Shown piece by piece: positions 18,143-27,277 of a stretch of DNA of 64,000 nt; within the stretch, counting starts at the first letter, position 1, and each line of letters begins with the position of its first letter. This DNA is from Prosthecobacter vanneervenii. Its GTDB lineage: Bacteria; Verrucomicrobiota; Verrucomicrobiia; Verrucomicrobiales; Verrucomicrobiaceae. A program made the translations under genes and the position numbers. Where the stretch lies: contig NZ_JACHIG010000008.1 of assembly GCF_014203095.1 (NCBI RefSeq), positions 248,001-312,000 on the forward strand. The letters run 5' to 3'. The notes under the pieces were generated by a model, which was not told the origin of the DNA, made no database searches, and saw only the letters and a list, made by a program, of their open reading frames with translations.

Positions 18143-18546
18143 GGTGCGCGTGAGGTTTGAACTTCCATATTAATACGCGACTCAGGAACGCTTCTAAATG
18201 GACGATGCCGCTTTGCGTTTGGCGGGTTCGGGCAGGAATAATCCTGTGCAAACATACCATTTCCACCTCGACCACAGTGCACCATGTATGATTCTGCACT
18301 GATTTCACACTGCGCTCATGTTGTATTTACCCATCCGCTTTCATGGCGGGAGAAACCAAAAGGAAGCGACCAAGCTCCGTAACATTCGCCCCGGAATCAG
18401 GCTTTCCTCTGTGCAGCGAGCATGTTTGGAAAAATGCCTCCCCCTCCTCCGCTCCGGCAGCCCGATCTCACACAACTGACAACCTTGATGAAGAAATGGT
18501 GTTCAAGCCAGACTCCTTCATGCTACTCTTGCCTAATCCCACCTCT
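18143..18546. other. Divergent intergenic region without a gene
   Basis: About 400 bp separate the DUF1501 operon from the small secreted-protein gene. I see no convincing gene. An open frame from 18343 merges with the 18547 gene, but the added residues look random. The region should hold both divergent promoters. On the minus strand TTTAGA and TATTAA are spaced 17 bp about 30 bp before the DUF1501 start, a weak promoter match. It also contains the inverted repeat at 18275-18301. Confidence 0.5.
18275..18301. promoter_or_regulatory. Inverted repeat, possible operator
   Basis: CAGTGCA and TGCACTG form a perfect 7 bp inverted repeat separated by 13 bp, in the gap between two divergent genes. 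Size and symmetry suit a dimeric repressor site, but no regulator is encoded beside it and chance cannot be excluded. Confidence 0.25.
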
Positions 18547-19086
18547 ATGAAAGCCCTCCTTATTTGCCTTTCTTTTTGCTTGTTCCTGACCTCCGCCCTC
18601 CATGCGCAGAGCAGCACCGGCCAAAACACGGGACAAAACAACAATCAAGACGGCGTCACTCAGGACGGCCTCTGGCAGGCGAAGCTCAAAGGCGGAAACT
18701 ACATGGTTCGCTGCAATGCCATCATCGCCCTCTCCAAGCATGAGTACATCTCCGATGGCGTGGCCCGTGTGGTGGAGGTCAACATCACCCTGAACTCCGC
18801 CCAGATCGTGCGCTTCTATTTCCTGGAGCCCTACAAGCCGGAAACAGGCAGCAGCACTCTGGGTGCAGGCACGCAGGCGCTGGAAAGAGCCAAGGGCCTC
18901 TTCGAACAGGCCGCCGGTCGTGTCTCGCCAGATCTGGTCACCCCCAAGGTGGTGAAAAACTACCCCGCGTCCACGCATGCGCACACCATCGAGTTCGTTC
19001 TCAAAGAGGAGGCCAGGCTCACGGCACTCTACGGCAGTCTGGAGCGCTCGTTCCGCACCGGGCAGGGACGCGTCTTTACGGAATAA
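18547..19086 (+). CDS. Small secreted hypothetical protein
   Basis: I do not recognise the family. The ATG at 18547 gives 179 residues with a strong signal peptide (MKALLICLSFCLFLTSALHA) followed by a Gln/Asn/Thr-rich stretch and a compact alpha/beta domain. The longer frame starting at 18343 adds residues without signal-peptide character and is rejected. Downstream, a perfect stem-loop separates it from convergent ychF. Confidence 0.7.
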   Translation: MKALLICLSFCLFLTSALHAQSSTGQNTGQNNNQDGVTQDGLWQAKLKGGNYMVRCNAIIALSKHEYISDGVARVVEVNITLNSAQIVRFYFLEPYKPETGSSTLGAGTQALERAKGLFEQAAGRVSPDLVTPKVVKNYPASTHAHTIEFVLKEEARLTALYGSLERSFRTGQGRVFTE

Positions 19087-19118
19087 TCAGGCGTCTGAAA
19101 CAAGCCGTCCGCCACCAT

Positions 19119-19144
19119 GGCACTTCTGCACACACAGAAGTGCC
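19119..19144. terminator. Stem-loop between convergent genes
   Basis: GGCACTTCTG and CAGAAGTGCC form a perfect 10 bp stem with a 6-base loop between the convergent 18547 gene and ychF. It could end transcription from both sides. No T-run follows on either strand, so it is not a textbook intrinsic terminator. Confidence 0.5.
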
Positions 19145-19156
19145 TGTGGCAGCGCA

Positions 19157-20272
19157 TCAAACATTGAAGCGCCATTCCACGACGTCGCCATCGCGCATGA
19201 CGTATTCCTTGCCTTCAATGCGCCACTTGCCCTTCTCCTTGGCCTTGGCAGTGGAACCGAGTTCGATCAGGTCGTTGAAATGCACGATTTCGCCCGCGAT
19301 GAAGCCACGCTCAAAGTCGCCATGGATCACACCAGCCGCCTGCGGAGCTTTCATACCCTTCGTGATCGTCCAGGCGCGGGTTTCTTTCTCGCCCGTGGTC
19401 AGATAGGTCTGCAGCCCCAGCAGGTCATAGGCGCCTTTGATCAGGCGTGACACACCGCTGTCTGTCACACCGATGTCCGCCAGGTAGGCCTTGGCCTCTT
19501 CCTCGCTCAGGTCGATCAGCTCGCTCTCGATGGCGGCGCTGACCACCACGGCGGTGGCCTCATGCGCATGGCGCACATACTCGCGCACCTTGCCCACAAA
19601 GGGATGGTTGTCCGGGTCGTTGGAAGCTGATGCCAGTTCGTCCTCCGCCACGTTGCAGGCAAAGATGCAGGGCTTGGAGGTGATGAGGAAAAAGCTCTTC
19701 AGCAGCTTGCGCTCGTCATCCGTGCACTCCAGCGTTACGGCGGGCTTGCCGGCGTCAAAGTGGGGAATGAGCTTTTCGCACAGGGCGATCTCGGCCTTGG
19801 CCTCCTTGTCTCCGCTCTTGGCTTTCTTTTCGCCCTTTTCCTTGCGGCGCTGCACGGCCTCCATGTCGGCGAGGATGAGTTCAGTATTGATGACCTCAAT
19901 ATCGGTCACGGGATCGATCGTCCCGCTGACGTGGGTGATGTCACCATTTTCAAAGCAGCGCACCACGTGCACGATGGCGTCCACCTCGCGGATATGGCTC
20001 AGGAACTTGTTCCCCAGCCCTTCGCCCTGCGCAGCCCCTTTTACCAGGCCGGCAATATCGACGAACTCAATCGCGGCAGGCACCAGTTTGAAGGACCCGG
20101 AGAGCTTGGAAAGCGCCGCCAGGCGCTCATCCGGCACGGTCACCACGCCCGTGTTGGGCTCGATGGTACAGAATGGATAATTGGCAGCCTCCGCCTTGCG
20201 GGTGCGGGTGACGGCGTTAAAAAGGGTGGATTTGCCTACATTAGGGAGGCCTACGATTCCGGCTCTGAGCAT
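19157..20272 (-). CDS. ychF: Redox-regulated ATPase YchF (OLA1 family)
   Basis: An Obg-related P-loop NTPase that binds ribosomes and prefers ATP. The ATG at 20272 gives 371 residues starting MLRAGIVGLPNVGKSTLFNA. The P-loop is GLPNVGKS. The NKxD guanine-specificity motif is replaced by NVAE (ACNVAEDE), the family hallmark behind ATP use. A TGS domain forms the C-terminus (about 285-370). A frame extension to 20479 crosses into the tgt gene and has no family similarity. It is divergent from tgt across 100 bp. Confidence 0.95.
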   Translation of the reverse strand: MLRAGIVGLPNVGKSTLFNAVTRTRKAEAANYPFCTIEPNTGVVTVPDERLAALSKLSGSFKLVPAAIEFVDIAGLVKGAAQGEGLGNKFLSHIREVDAIVHVVRCFENGDITHVSGTIDPVTDIEVINTELILADMEAVQRRKEKGEKKAKSGDKEAKAEIALCEKLIPHFDAGKPAVTLECTDDERKLLKSFFLITSKPCIFACNVAEDELASASNDPDNHPFVGKVREYVRHAHEATAVVVSAAIESELIDLSEEEAKAYLADIGVTDSGVSRLIKGAYDLLGLQTYLTTGEKETRAWTITKGMKAPQAAGVIHGDFERGFIAGEIVHFNDLIELGSTAKAKEKGKWRIEGKEYVMRDGDVVEWRFNV

Positions 20273-20372
20273 AAGGCCCGCGAGAGTAGGGCGGAATGAG
20301 AAATGAGCAAGGCGACGTTGCGTCCGATCCGCATATCGGCGAGACTCCGCGCCCTTTTTACGGTCCCCACCC

Positions 20373-21515
20373 ATGTCTTTTGAGCTTTTAGCCACCGATT
20401 CCTCCTCCCACGCCCGCCGTGGGCGGCTGACGACGCCCCATGGGGTGGTGGAGACCCCCGTCTTCATGCCGGTGGGCACTCAGGGCACGGTCAAGGCCAT
20501 GCACCCGGACGAGCTCAAGGCGCTCAATTCCCAGATCATCCTGGGAAACACCTACCATCTCTTCGTCCGTCCCGGCATGGAGATCATGAAGGAGGCGGGG
20601 GGCCTGCACGCCTTTGCCAACTGGGACCGGCCGATCTTGACAGACAGCGGTGGCTTCCAGGTCTTCTCCTTGGCTAAGCTACGGAAAATCAAAGAAGAAG
20701 GCTGCCACTTCCAGAACCATCTGGACGGCACCCCCATGTTCATCGGCCCGGAGACCTCCATGGAGATCCAGGCCACCCTCGGCTCAGACGTAGCCATGCT
20801 CTTTGACGAGTGCACCCCCTACCCTTGCGAGGCCAAAGAGGCGGAAAAGAGCCTCGACCTGACCCTCCGCTGGGCCCGGCGTTGCCGTACCTGGATCGAT
20901 GAACACCGCCCCCAGACGGGCGGTGGGGCGCAGCAGCACTTCGGTATTGTGCAAGGCAGTGTCTATAAAGAGCTGCGCGAAAGATCCGCCCGCGAACTCG
21001 TGGCCATGGGCTTCGACGGCTACGCCATCGGCGGCCTCAGTGTCGGAGAGCCCGAGGAGGACATGATGCGCATCGCCGAATGGACGACGCCCCACCTCCC
21101 GGCCAATCAGGCCCGCTACGCCATGGGCCTCGGCACCCCCCCCCAGGTCATCGAGCTCATCGCCCGGGGGATCGACATGTTTGACTGCGTGCTGCCCACC
21201 CGCCTGGCCCGGAACGGCACCGCCTTCACTCACGAGGGCATGATGAACCTCCGAAACGCCTGCTACGCCCGCGACTTCCGCCCCATCTCCGAAGACACCC
21301 ACCCCCTCTGCCAGGGCTTTTCACGCGCCTACATCCGCCATCTGGTTCAGGCTCAGGAGATTCTGGGTTTGCGGTTGATTTCTCTTCATAACCTGCATTT
21401 CTACGCGTCCCTCACGTCCAGGGCACGTCAAGCGATCGAACAGGGTTGTTTCGCCGAGTTCCGGGCAGAGGTCGTCGCGAAGTACAATTCCCATCCCTCA
21501 GCCTCCGAATCATGA
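20373..21515 (+). CDS. tgt: tRNA-guanine transglycosylase with altered zinc ligands
   Basis: This enzyme exchanges guanine-34 for preQ1 in GUN-anticodon tRNAs during queuosine synthesis. The 380-residue protein has the substrate-binding loop TDSGGFQVFSL with the catalytic aspartate and the second aspartate in FDCVLPTR. The structural zinc site is unusual: where bacterial enzymes have CxCxxC followed by a distant His, this protein reads D-T-H-P-L-C before QGFSRAY. The distal HNLHFY histidine is kept. Two of the three cysteines are thus replaced by Asp and His. Its stop overlaps yajC in an ATGA arrangement, the usual tgt-yajC-secDF operon. Confidence 0.93.
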   Translation: MSFELLATDSSSHARRGRLTTPHGVVETPVFMPVGTQGTVKAMHPDELKALNSQIILGNTYHLFVRPGMEIMKEAGGLHAFANWDRPILTDSGGFQVFSLAKLRKIKEEGCHFQNHLDGTPMFIGPETSMEIQATLGSDVAMLFDECTPYPCEAKEAEKSLDLTLRWARRCRTWIDEHRPQTGGGAQQHFGIVQGSVYKELRERSARELVAMGFDGYAIGGLSVGEPEEDMMRIAEWTTPHLPANQARYAMGLGTPPQVIELIARGIDMFDCVLPTRLARNGTAFTHEGMMNLRNACYARDFRPISEDTHPLCQGFSRAYIRHLVQAQEILGLRLISLHNLHFYASLTSRARQAIEQGCFAEFRAEVVAKYNSHPSASES

Positions 21516-21865
21516 CCCCCATTTCTCTCGAAAGCACCCTCTTCCTGGCCCAGGCCGCACCTGCTGGCGCCCAAGGTGGCCCCTTTGGCAGCCCGCTGAT
21601 GTTCCCGGTGCTCATGATCGTGCTCATGTACTTCGTCATCTTCCGCCCTCAGCAGAAGCGCATGAAGGAGCACCAGAAGCTCGTCTCCAGCATTGCTGTG
21701 GATGACCACGTCATCATGGAGAGCGGCGTGCATGGCATCATCACCAGCATCAAGGACCGCACCGTGATGGTCAAAATCGCCGACAACGTCAAAGTGCAAT
21801 TCGAACGCTCCAAGATTGCCGCCGTGACGAAAAAGTCTGATGTCGTCGATGCGACCGCCTCCTAA
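21512..21865 (+). CDS. yajC: Preprotein translocase accessory subunit YajC
   Basis: A 117-residue single-pass membrane protein associated with SecDF in Sec-dependent export. It has the canonical layout: short N-terminus, one transmembrane helix (LMFPVLMIVLMYFVIF, about residues 29-44), then RPQQKRMKEHQK and a small cytosolic beta domain with GxxGxI. The ATG at 21512 overlaps the tgt stop. It lies 52 bp before secDF. Confidence 0.95.
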   Translation: MTPISLESTLFLAQAAPAGAQGGPFGSPLMFPVLMIVLMYFVIFRPQQKRMKEHQKLVSSIAVDDHVIMESGVHGIITSIKDRTVMVKIADNVKVQFERSKIAAVTKKSDVVDATAS

Positions 21866-21917
21866 TAAGACAGGCAACTTTCTGATTTTCCCAACCCACT
21901 AGCCAGCCACCCAGTTC

Positions 21918-24344
21918 ATGAATCCCTTCGCCACCTTCTTTGTCGGTGCCACCATCTTGATGATGCTCCTCGTCTATGTCGGCACTGCTGTACATAAGAC
22001 CAAGCGCTGGGTGGGCTCCATCCTCGTCGCCCTGACTGCCCTCTCCGCCATCTACACGGTGCGCTCCATGGGCATCCCCCTCGGTATCGACCTTCAAGGC
22101 GGCAGCGAGTTCATCGTTCAGCTTGCCCCCGGCAAAAACGAAGACGGCACTCCCAAAGCGGTGACCAGCAGTGATGTGCAGCAGGCCATCGCCATCTTGG
22201 AAAAGCGTCTCAATCCGGATGCGTCCAAAGACCTGACCATGCAGCCTGAGGGTAGCGACCGCATCGTGATTCAGATGCCAGGTATCACCGAGGATGAAAT
22301 CAAGGAAGTCCGCAAGGCCATCCAGACCGTAGCCCACCTCGAATTCCGCCGCGTCCACCCTGAAAGCCAGTCCAAGCTGGAGCAGATCAAAGCTCGTGGC
22401 GGCATCAAAGAGCCCGGCTGGATCGAAATGCCATACAGCGCACCCATCACTGCGAAGGATGGATCCGTCATCAACCGCTCCGAACTCGTCCGCGACACGC
22501 CTGATATCGAAGGCAGCTACGTCTCCCAGGCCTACCGCACTGTCGATGCCGAAGGCAACAAGGTTGCCCTCCAGTTCAACAGCGAAGGTGCCAAGCTCTT
22601 CGATGATCTCGCCGCCGTGCATTATCAGAAGGAAATGGCCATCATCGTTGACGGCCAGATCCACTCCGCACCCCGCCTTCAGGCCCGTCAGTATGGTGGT
22701 CGTGCCGAAATCTCCGGCGGTGGCGGCAAAGGCTTCTCCCAGCAGGAAGCCGACACCCTGGCCACCCTTCTGAGCAATCCGCTGAAGAACCCGATGATCA
22801 TCCTTTCCGAAAGCTCCGTCTCCTCGGCTTATGGTCAGTCTTCCATCGACCAGGGCAAGTGGATCGGCATCGCCGCTCTCATCATCACCACCTGCTTCAT
22901 GATGTTCATCTACCGTCTGGCCGGCATCGTGGCCATCGTCGGTCTGGTCATCAACATCGCCATTCTCTTCGGCTCCATGGCCCTCTTCGGTTTCACGCTC
23001 ACCATGCCCGGTATCGCGGGTGTCGTGCTCACCATCGGCATGGCCGTGGATGCCAACGTTCTGATCTACGAGCGACTGCGTGAGGAAATGGAGGCCGGCA
23101 AGACCCTCGCTGGAGCCCTGGAGGCCGCATATGAGAAGGCCTTCTCCGCCATCGCCGACTCCAACATCACCACCCTGATCTCGGCCCTCATCCTGTTTGT
23201 CATCTCCGGCGGTCTGGTCAAAGGCTTCGCCGTCACCCTCATGATCGGTCTGGTCTCCTCCATGATCGGCGCACTCATCGTCACCCGCGTCATCTTCATG
23301 TGGGTGGTGGACAAGAACCTCCTCCACAAGATCCACACCACCAAGATCATCCCGGACAAGGTCTTCGACATCCTCTCCTCGGCTCCCAAGTTCATCATCG
23401 CCTCCCTTGTAGTGACCGCCATCTCCTTCGGCACCCTGGCCGTCAAAGGCAGCGCTGGCTTCGGCATCGACTTCCGCGGCGGCAGCCGTGTGGACGTCAC
23501 CCTCGCCAAAGGCAAGGACATCGCCGATGGCGAATTCGACGCCCTCTTCAAGAACCTCAAGCAGGATGGCGGCAAGGATCTCGGCAGCTACTACATCCAG
23601 CGCAAGAACGACGCCACCGGAGCCCTCAACATCAGCATTCGCTGTGAAGAGCTCAGCGGCCCCGCCATCCAGCATGCCATCACCGCCAAGTGGAAGACCG
23701 ACACCGTCGCAGGCACCAGCATCGCCACCGTGGGTTCTGTCATCGGCTCCGAGCTCGCCAAGCAGTCCTTTTGGGCCATGATGGTCGCCCTCGTCGCCAT
23801 CTTCGCCTACTTGATGCTGCGCTACGAGTTCGCCTTCGCCCTCGGTGCCATCATCGCCCTCTTCCACGACGTGCTCATGGTCCCCGGCCTTTGCGTTCTC
23901 TTCGGCCAGGAGCTCAGTGTCATCCACGTCGGCGCGCTGCTCACCATCGCTGGTTACTCCATCAACGACACCATCGTCGTCTTTGACCGTATCCGCGAGA
24001 CCATCCAGAACGGCAGCGGCTCCACCATGCGCGAGCTGATGAACGAGGCCATCTGCAAGACCCTCTCCCGTACGCTCCTCACCGGCCCCACCGCCCTCGC
24101 TCCGATGGTCGTGCTTCTCTTCCTTGGCAATCCTGCCATGCTCGAGTTCGCCATGCCGATCACCATTGGCGTGCTTCTCGGCACCTACTCCTCCATCTTC
24201 ATCGCCTCCCCGCTGGTGCTCTGGTACGCGAAGAAGTCCGGCACCAGCCTCAAGCGCCAGGTGCTCGACGCCCAGATCGAGCAGATGAAAGCCCAGCAGG
24301 CCATCGCTGCAGCAGCTGCCGCAGCCGGCGGCGGCAAGAAGTAA
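21918..24344 (+). CDS. secDF: Protein translocase SecD-SecF fusion
   Basis: An 808-residue RND-type membrane protein that uses the proton gradient to pull secreted proteins across the inner membrane. Residues 1-450 form SecD, with LGIDLQGGSEFIVQL, the periplasmic P1 domain and GMAVDANVLIYERLREE in TM4. Residues 460-808 form SecF, with GIDFRGGSRVDV and the NDTIVVFDRIRE motif. Fusion of the two halves into one chain occurs in several bacterial groups. The alanine-rich C-terminus (about 795-808) is not conserved. A good intrinsic terminator follows. Confidence 0.95.
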   Translation: MNPFATFFVGATILMMLLVYVGTAVHKTKRWVGSILVALTALSAIYTVRSMGIPLGIDLQGGSEFIVQLAPGKNEDGTPKAVTSSDVQQAIAILEKRLNPDASKDLTMQPEGSDRIVIQMPGITEDEIKEVRKAIQTVAHLEFRRVHPESQSKLEQIKARGGIKEPGWIEMPYSAPITAKDGSVINRSELVRDTPDIEGSYVSQAYRTVDAEGNKVALQFNSEGAKLFDDLAAVHYQKEMAIIVDGQIHSAPRLQARQYGGRAEISGGGGKGFSQQEADTLATLLSNPLKNPMIILSESSVSSAYGQSSIDQGKWIGIAALIITTCFMMFIYRLAGIVAIVGLVINIAILFGSMALFGFTLTMPGIAGVVLTIGMAVDANVLIYERLREEMEAGKTLAGALEAAYEKAFSAIADSNITTLISALILFVISGGLVKGFAVTLMIGLVSSMIGALIVTRVIFMWVVDKNLLHKIHTTKIIPDKVFDILSSAPKFIIASLVVTAISFGTLAVKGSAGFGIDFRGGSRVDVTLAKGKDIADGEFDALFKNLKQDGGKDLGSYYIQRKNDATGALNISIRCEELSGPAIQHAITAKWKTDTVAGTSIATVGSVIGSELAKQSFWAMMVALVAIFAYLMLRYEFAFALGAIIALFHDVLMVPGLCVLFGQELSVIHVGALLTIAGYSINDTIVVFDRIRETIQNGSGSTMRELMNEAICKTLSRTLLTGPTALAPMVVLLFLGNPAMLEFAMPITIGVLLGTYSSIFIASPLVLWYAKKSGTSLKRQVLDAQIEQMKAQQAIAAAAAAAGGGKK

Positions 24345-24378
24345 TCCCGTCTCCAAAGACCGGATCTCATTTCACTCT

Positions 24379-24409
24379 AAGGGGAGAGCTTCACCGCTCT
24401 CCCCTTTTT
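24379..24409 (+). terminator. Rho-independent terminator of the tgt-yajC-secDF operon
   Basis: AAGGGGAGAGC pairs perfectly over 11 bp with GCTCTCCCCTT around a 6-base loop and runs into a T-tract, 35 bp after the secDF stop codon. Confidence 0.9.
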
Positions 24410-24410
24410 G

Positions 24411-24788
24411 TTTCATGCCGGGTTTCCCATAATACCACGCACAGCTGAAAACGGGTCTCATGGGTGGAAGCCAGCATTCCATGCGGCCAGCCCGCGCTCT
24501 GGCGGAGTGGGATCGTCCCGATCCCACACGCTCCTGCATCGCCCTGCATTCTCGCGTCTCCACAAAGCCGAGCCTCCCTCATCATCCAGCGCCATCGCAC
24601 ATCCGCGAAGCCGCTGCAGGTGGGGGGATCAAGATGATCCCCCTCCGTCAGCTCGTGCCTCCACCTTCAGACCCGTTTTTAACTGATCGTGGTATAAGTC
24701 CTTCGGTGACGGACGTAGCTTCATTCAGCCGCGTAGCAGTGACAAAATTTCCGCCCCGCCCAGCGCCGCCACCTCCTTTCCCACGCAC
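24411..24788. other. Gene-free interval with two tight hairpins
   Basis: This interval lies between the secDF terminator and the terminator of the facing L,D-transpeptidase gene. No plausible protein gene is present: open frames here lack start context, family similarity or conserved composition. Two perfect 9 bp stems with 3-base loops occur at 24507-24527 (GTGGGATCG/CGATCCCAC) and 24623-24643 (GGGGGATCA/TGATCCCCC). An independent structured RNA is possible, but no clear promoter was found. Confidence 0.4.
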
Positions 24789-24818
24789 AAAAAAGAGGCG
24801 GCCTCTCAGCCGCCCCTC
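24789..24818 (-). terminator. Terminator of the L,D-transpeptidase gene
   Basis: On the minus strand a GC-rich stem (GAG..GCGGC with GCCGCCTC, two bulged bases, 6-base loop) is followed directly by six T residues, about 22 bp after the stop codon. Confidence 0.75.
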
Positions 24819-24840
24819 GCTCACAAATCTCTCCGCACTC

Positions 24841-25683
24841 TCAGTTGTTCGCAGGCGGCGGATTCACCGGCTCAGCAGGCTTCACTTCCACAGCAGGCGT
24901 TCCGGGTGGTGCTCCCAGCGGCGGTGTCGTCACAGCACCCTTCGGCCCGTTTGGATCATCCGGTGCCAGTGTCGTGGCCGCCGTCGCAGCAGCAGCCGCT
25001 TCTGCCGCCTTTTTCTTCGCTGCCGCCAGCTTCTCGGCATTGGCCTTGGCCTTCTCTGCAGACTGCTTCAGGTAAGTCTGGTAATCAGGGCCATTGCCCG
25101 TGATCGTCACCGGCGTGCCCACCGCAGTATGCTCAAAGAGGATCGGCGCCATCTTGCTCGGCAGCCGGATGCAGCCATGCGAGGCACGGCGTCCAGGCCG
25201 AGGGATCGGCCCGATATGCATGCCCACTCCGTCGCCGGTCAGGCGCATGAAATAGGTCATCTTTGCCGGCTCAAAGTGCCCGCCTTCAGGCAGTAGATCA
25301 CGTCCCTGCTTGAAGTCGGAGTTCACCACCTTGCCGTCCTTGTCAAAACCCTTGCCGTACAAGTTCGAGACCTTGTCCTTCACCTTCTCCAAAATTTTGA
25401 ACTCTCCGGTCGGAGTCGGGAAGGATGGAATACCGCTGGCGAAATACGTCCAGCCCACCTCCTGCTTGCCGCTGTACAACATCGCGCGCTGCACATCCAC
25501 ATTGATGACCATGCGCGTGATCGGCTTGTTACCGCCCTTCCACTCGCCTGGGTATTTCCACACCTCCTTGATCGGTGCCGGCGGCGGAGGCGGCGGCTTG
25601 CGTGAGGACTGGCAGGCGGCCAGCAGCGCCATGCCGAGAAGGAGCCCGGCACGCATCGGGGAAAAGGAGGTTTGAAATTTCAC
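24841..25683 (-). CDS. L,D-transpeptidase lipoprotein (YkuD domain)
   Basis: A 280-residue peptidoglycan cross-linking or protein-anchoring enzyme. The N-terminal hydrophobic segment ends in LLAAC, a lipobox, so the protein is probably lipid-anchored. A proline run follows. The YkuD catalytic motif is HIG with a following SHGCIRL, whose Cys is the nucleophile and His the base. The C-terminus is a Lys/Ala-rich helix (about residues 205-240) and a Pro-rich tail that may reach through the periplasm. A second ATG at 25656 also leaves an intact lipoprotein signal. It has its own terminator. Confidence 0.9.
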   Translation of the reverse strand: MKFQTSFSPMRAGLLLGMALLAACQSSRKPPPPPPAPIKEVWKYPGEWKGGNKPITRMVINVDVQRAMLYSGKQEVGWTYFASGIPSFPTPTGEFKILEKVKDKVSNLYGKGFDKDGKVVNSDFKQGRDLLPEGGHFEPAKMTYFMRLTGDGVGMHIGPIPRPGRRASHGCIRLPSKMAPILFEHTAVGTPVTITGNGPDYQTYLKQSAEKAKANAEKLAAAKKKAAEAAAAATAATTLAPDDPNGPKGAVTTPPLGAPPGTPAVEVKPAEPVNPPPANN

Positions 25684-25741
25684 AGCGCCCCGACACTAAC
25701 GGACCTCCCACGACGCTCAAGTACCAGCGGAAACTATATTT

Positions 25742-26395
25742 TCAGCAAAGATCGAACAATTCCGCAGCTCGGGAAATAAGCAGCTCAGCCCCGCACTCGC
25801 GCAGTTCCGCCTCGCTGCGGAATCCCCAGCGCACCCCCACCGCGCGCATCCCGCTGTTCCGGGCAAACTGCATGTCGATGCCTGAGTCGCCCACATACGC
25901 CATCTCATCCGTCTGCAGGCCCAGAAAGGCCGCCATCTCGTGCGCGCCTGCGGCATCCGGCTTGCGCGGCACTTCCGCGCGCTGGCCCAGGATGTGGTCA
26001 AACACCCCCTTGCCAAAGAAATGCTCCGTCATCGGCACGGTGAAGCGGTGCGCTTTGTTCGAGATCACCCCCAGCTTCAGCCCCCGCTGCTTCATTTCCG
26101 CCAGCATCTCCACGATGCCTTCGTACGGCCGCGTCTGCTCCTGCCAGAGAAGATCATACTGTGCACGGTATTCCTCGGTGCAGACCTTGATCAGCGCCTC
26201 GCTACGCACCGCCTCCGGCAGCGCCCGCTCCACCAGTTTCTCCATCCCATCCCCCACCATCTGCTTAAACACCTCCTTCTCGCAGCGCGGATACCCCCGG
26301 GCGTCCAGCATCCGGTTGATGGATTCCGCGATGTCCGCCAGCGAGTCGATAAGCGTGCCGTCGAGGTCAAAAATGAAGGCTTGGAGTTTGGCCAT
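25742..26395 (-). CDS. gph: HAD-family phosphatase, phosphoglycolate phosphatase-like
   Basis: A 217-residue HAD subfamily IA hydrolase. The nucleophile motif FDLDGTLIDS has Asp10 and Asp12, motif II is the Ser/Thr of GVISNKA, and motif IV is YVGDSGIDM. Length and cap type suit Gph, which clears 2-phosphoglycolate, but related HADs act on other small phosphates, so the exact substrate is uncertain. The ATG at 26395 begins MAKLQAFIFDLDGT; the frame continuing to 26983 runs over the divergent PHP gene and is rejected. Confidence 0.82.
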   Translation of the reverse strand: MAKLQAFIFDLDGTLIDSLADIAESINRMLDARGYPRCEKEVFKQMVGDGMEKLVERALPEAVRSEALIKVCTEEYRAQYDLLWQEQTRPYEGIVEMLAEMKQRGLKLGVISNKAHRFTVPMTEHFFGKGVFDHILGQRAEVPRKPDAAGAHEMAAFLGLQTDEMAYVGDSGIDMQFARNSGMRAVGVRWGFRSEAELRECGAELLISRAAELFDLC

Positions 26396-26464
26396 ATCTC
26401 CCTCATGCCCGCGAAATGCGGCGCGATCAACTTGCCAGCGCGCCCAATGCAGCGAAAAACTCCC

Positions 26465-27277
26465 ATGCTCACCGACTACCACACGCACACGCCGCTCTGT
26501 CTGCATGCCGAGGGCAACCCCATCGACTACGCGCGGCACGCACAGAGCATCGGTCTGGGGGAGATCGGCCTCTCCGACCACAACCCCATGCCGGAGTCTT
26601 ACGACAACTGGCGCATGCCGCTCTCCGACCTGCCGCGCTACTTTGAGCTCGTCGAGGAGGCCCGCGCCGCGCTCCCGGACTTCCCCATCCGCCTCGCCCT
26701 CGAATGCGACCACATCGAGGGGTATCAAAAGTGGATCGATGAAACCGCTGGCATGGCCGACTGGGACTACCTCATCGGCAGCGTCCACTACATCCACGAC
26801 GGCATCGCCGTGGACGACCCCAAGCACGTCTCCCGCTGGGAGACCGCCTCCGACATCGAGCACATGTGGGGCATGTACTGGAAGCTCTACGAGCAGATGA
26901 TCCGCACCCGCCAGTTCGACTTTCACGCCCACCCAGACCTCGCCAAGCGCTTTGGCCTCCGCCCCTCCGGCGACCTGCGCCACTACTACGAGCCCGTGAT
27001 CCAGGCGCTCGTGGACACCAACGGCATCCTCGAAGTCAGCACCGCCGGCCTGCGCAAAGACGTGCGCGAGATCTATCCCGCCCGCGAGATGCTGGAGATG
27101 GCCTTCACCGCCAACGTCCCCATCGTCATCAATTCAGACGCCCACATCCCAACGGACGTCGGTGTCGATTTCAACAAGGCCCTCGATCTTGTCCGCAGTG
27201 TCGGTTACACCACCACCGTCCGCTTTGAGAAACGCCAGCGCAAAGTGGTGCCCCTTCCGGAGGCCTGGCCGCTATGA
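26465..27277 (+). CDS. Histidinol-phosphatase-like PHP domain protein
   Basis: A 270-residue metal-dependent PHP phosphoesterase. The N-terminus MLTDYHTHTPLC carries the first metal-binding His pair; LSDHNP, ECDHIEG, GSVHYIH, DFHAHPDL and INSDAHIP supply the remaining ligands. This pattern matches the HisJ/HisK-type histidinol-phosphatases of histidine synthesis. An ATG at 26447 would add six residues. The stop codon overlaps the folP start in an ATGA arrangement, so the two are co-translated. Confidence 0.85.
   Translation: MLTDYHTHTPLCLHAEGNPIDYARHAQSIGLGEIGLSDHNPMPESYDNWRMPLSDLPRYFELVEEARAALPDFPIRLALECDHIEGYQKWIDETAGMADWDYLIGSVHYIHDGIAVDDPKHVSRWETASDIEHMWGMYWKLYEQMIRTRQFDFHAHPDLAKRFGLRPSGDLRHYYEPVIQALVDTNGILEVSTAGLRKDVREIYPAREMLEMAFTANVPIVINSDAHIPTDVGVDFNKALDLVRSVGYTTTVRFEKRQRKVVPLPEAWPL

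Noticed and set aside
21789-24356. An 855-codon open frame on the minus strand opposite secDF
   Set aside because: It is the antisense of a strongly conserved secDF gene, is highly biased (Gly/Asp/Glu/His) as expected from GC-rich shadow frames, and has no family similarity.
24460-25296. A 278-codon plus-strand frame in the gene-free interval
   Set aside because: Its second half is antisense to the L,D-transpeptidase and crosses that gene's terminator; composition is basic and random-looking.
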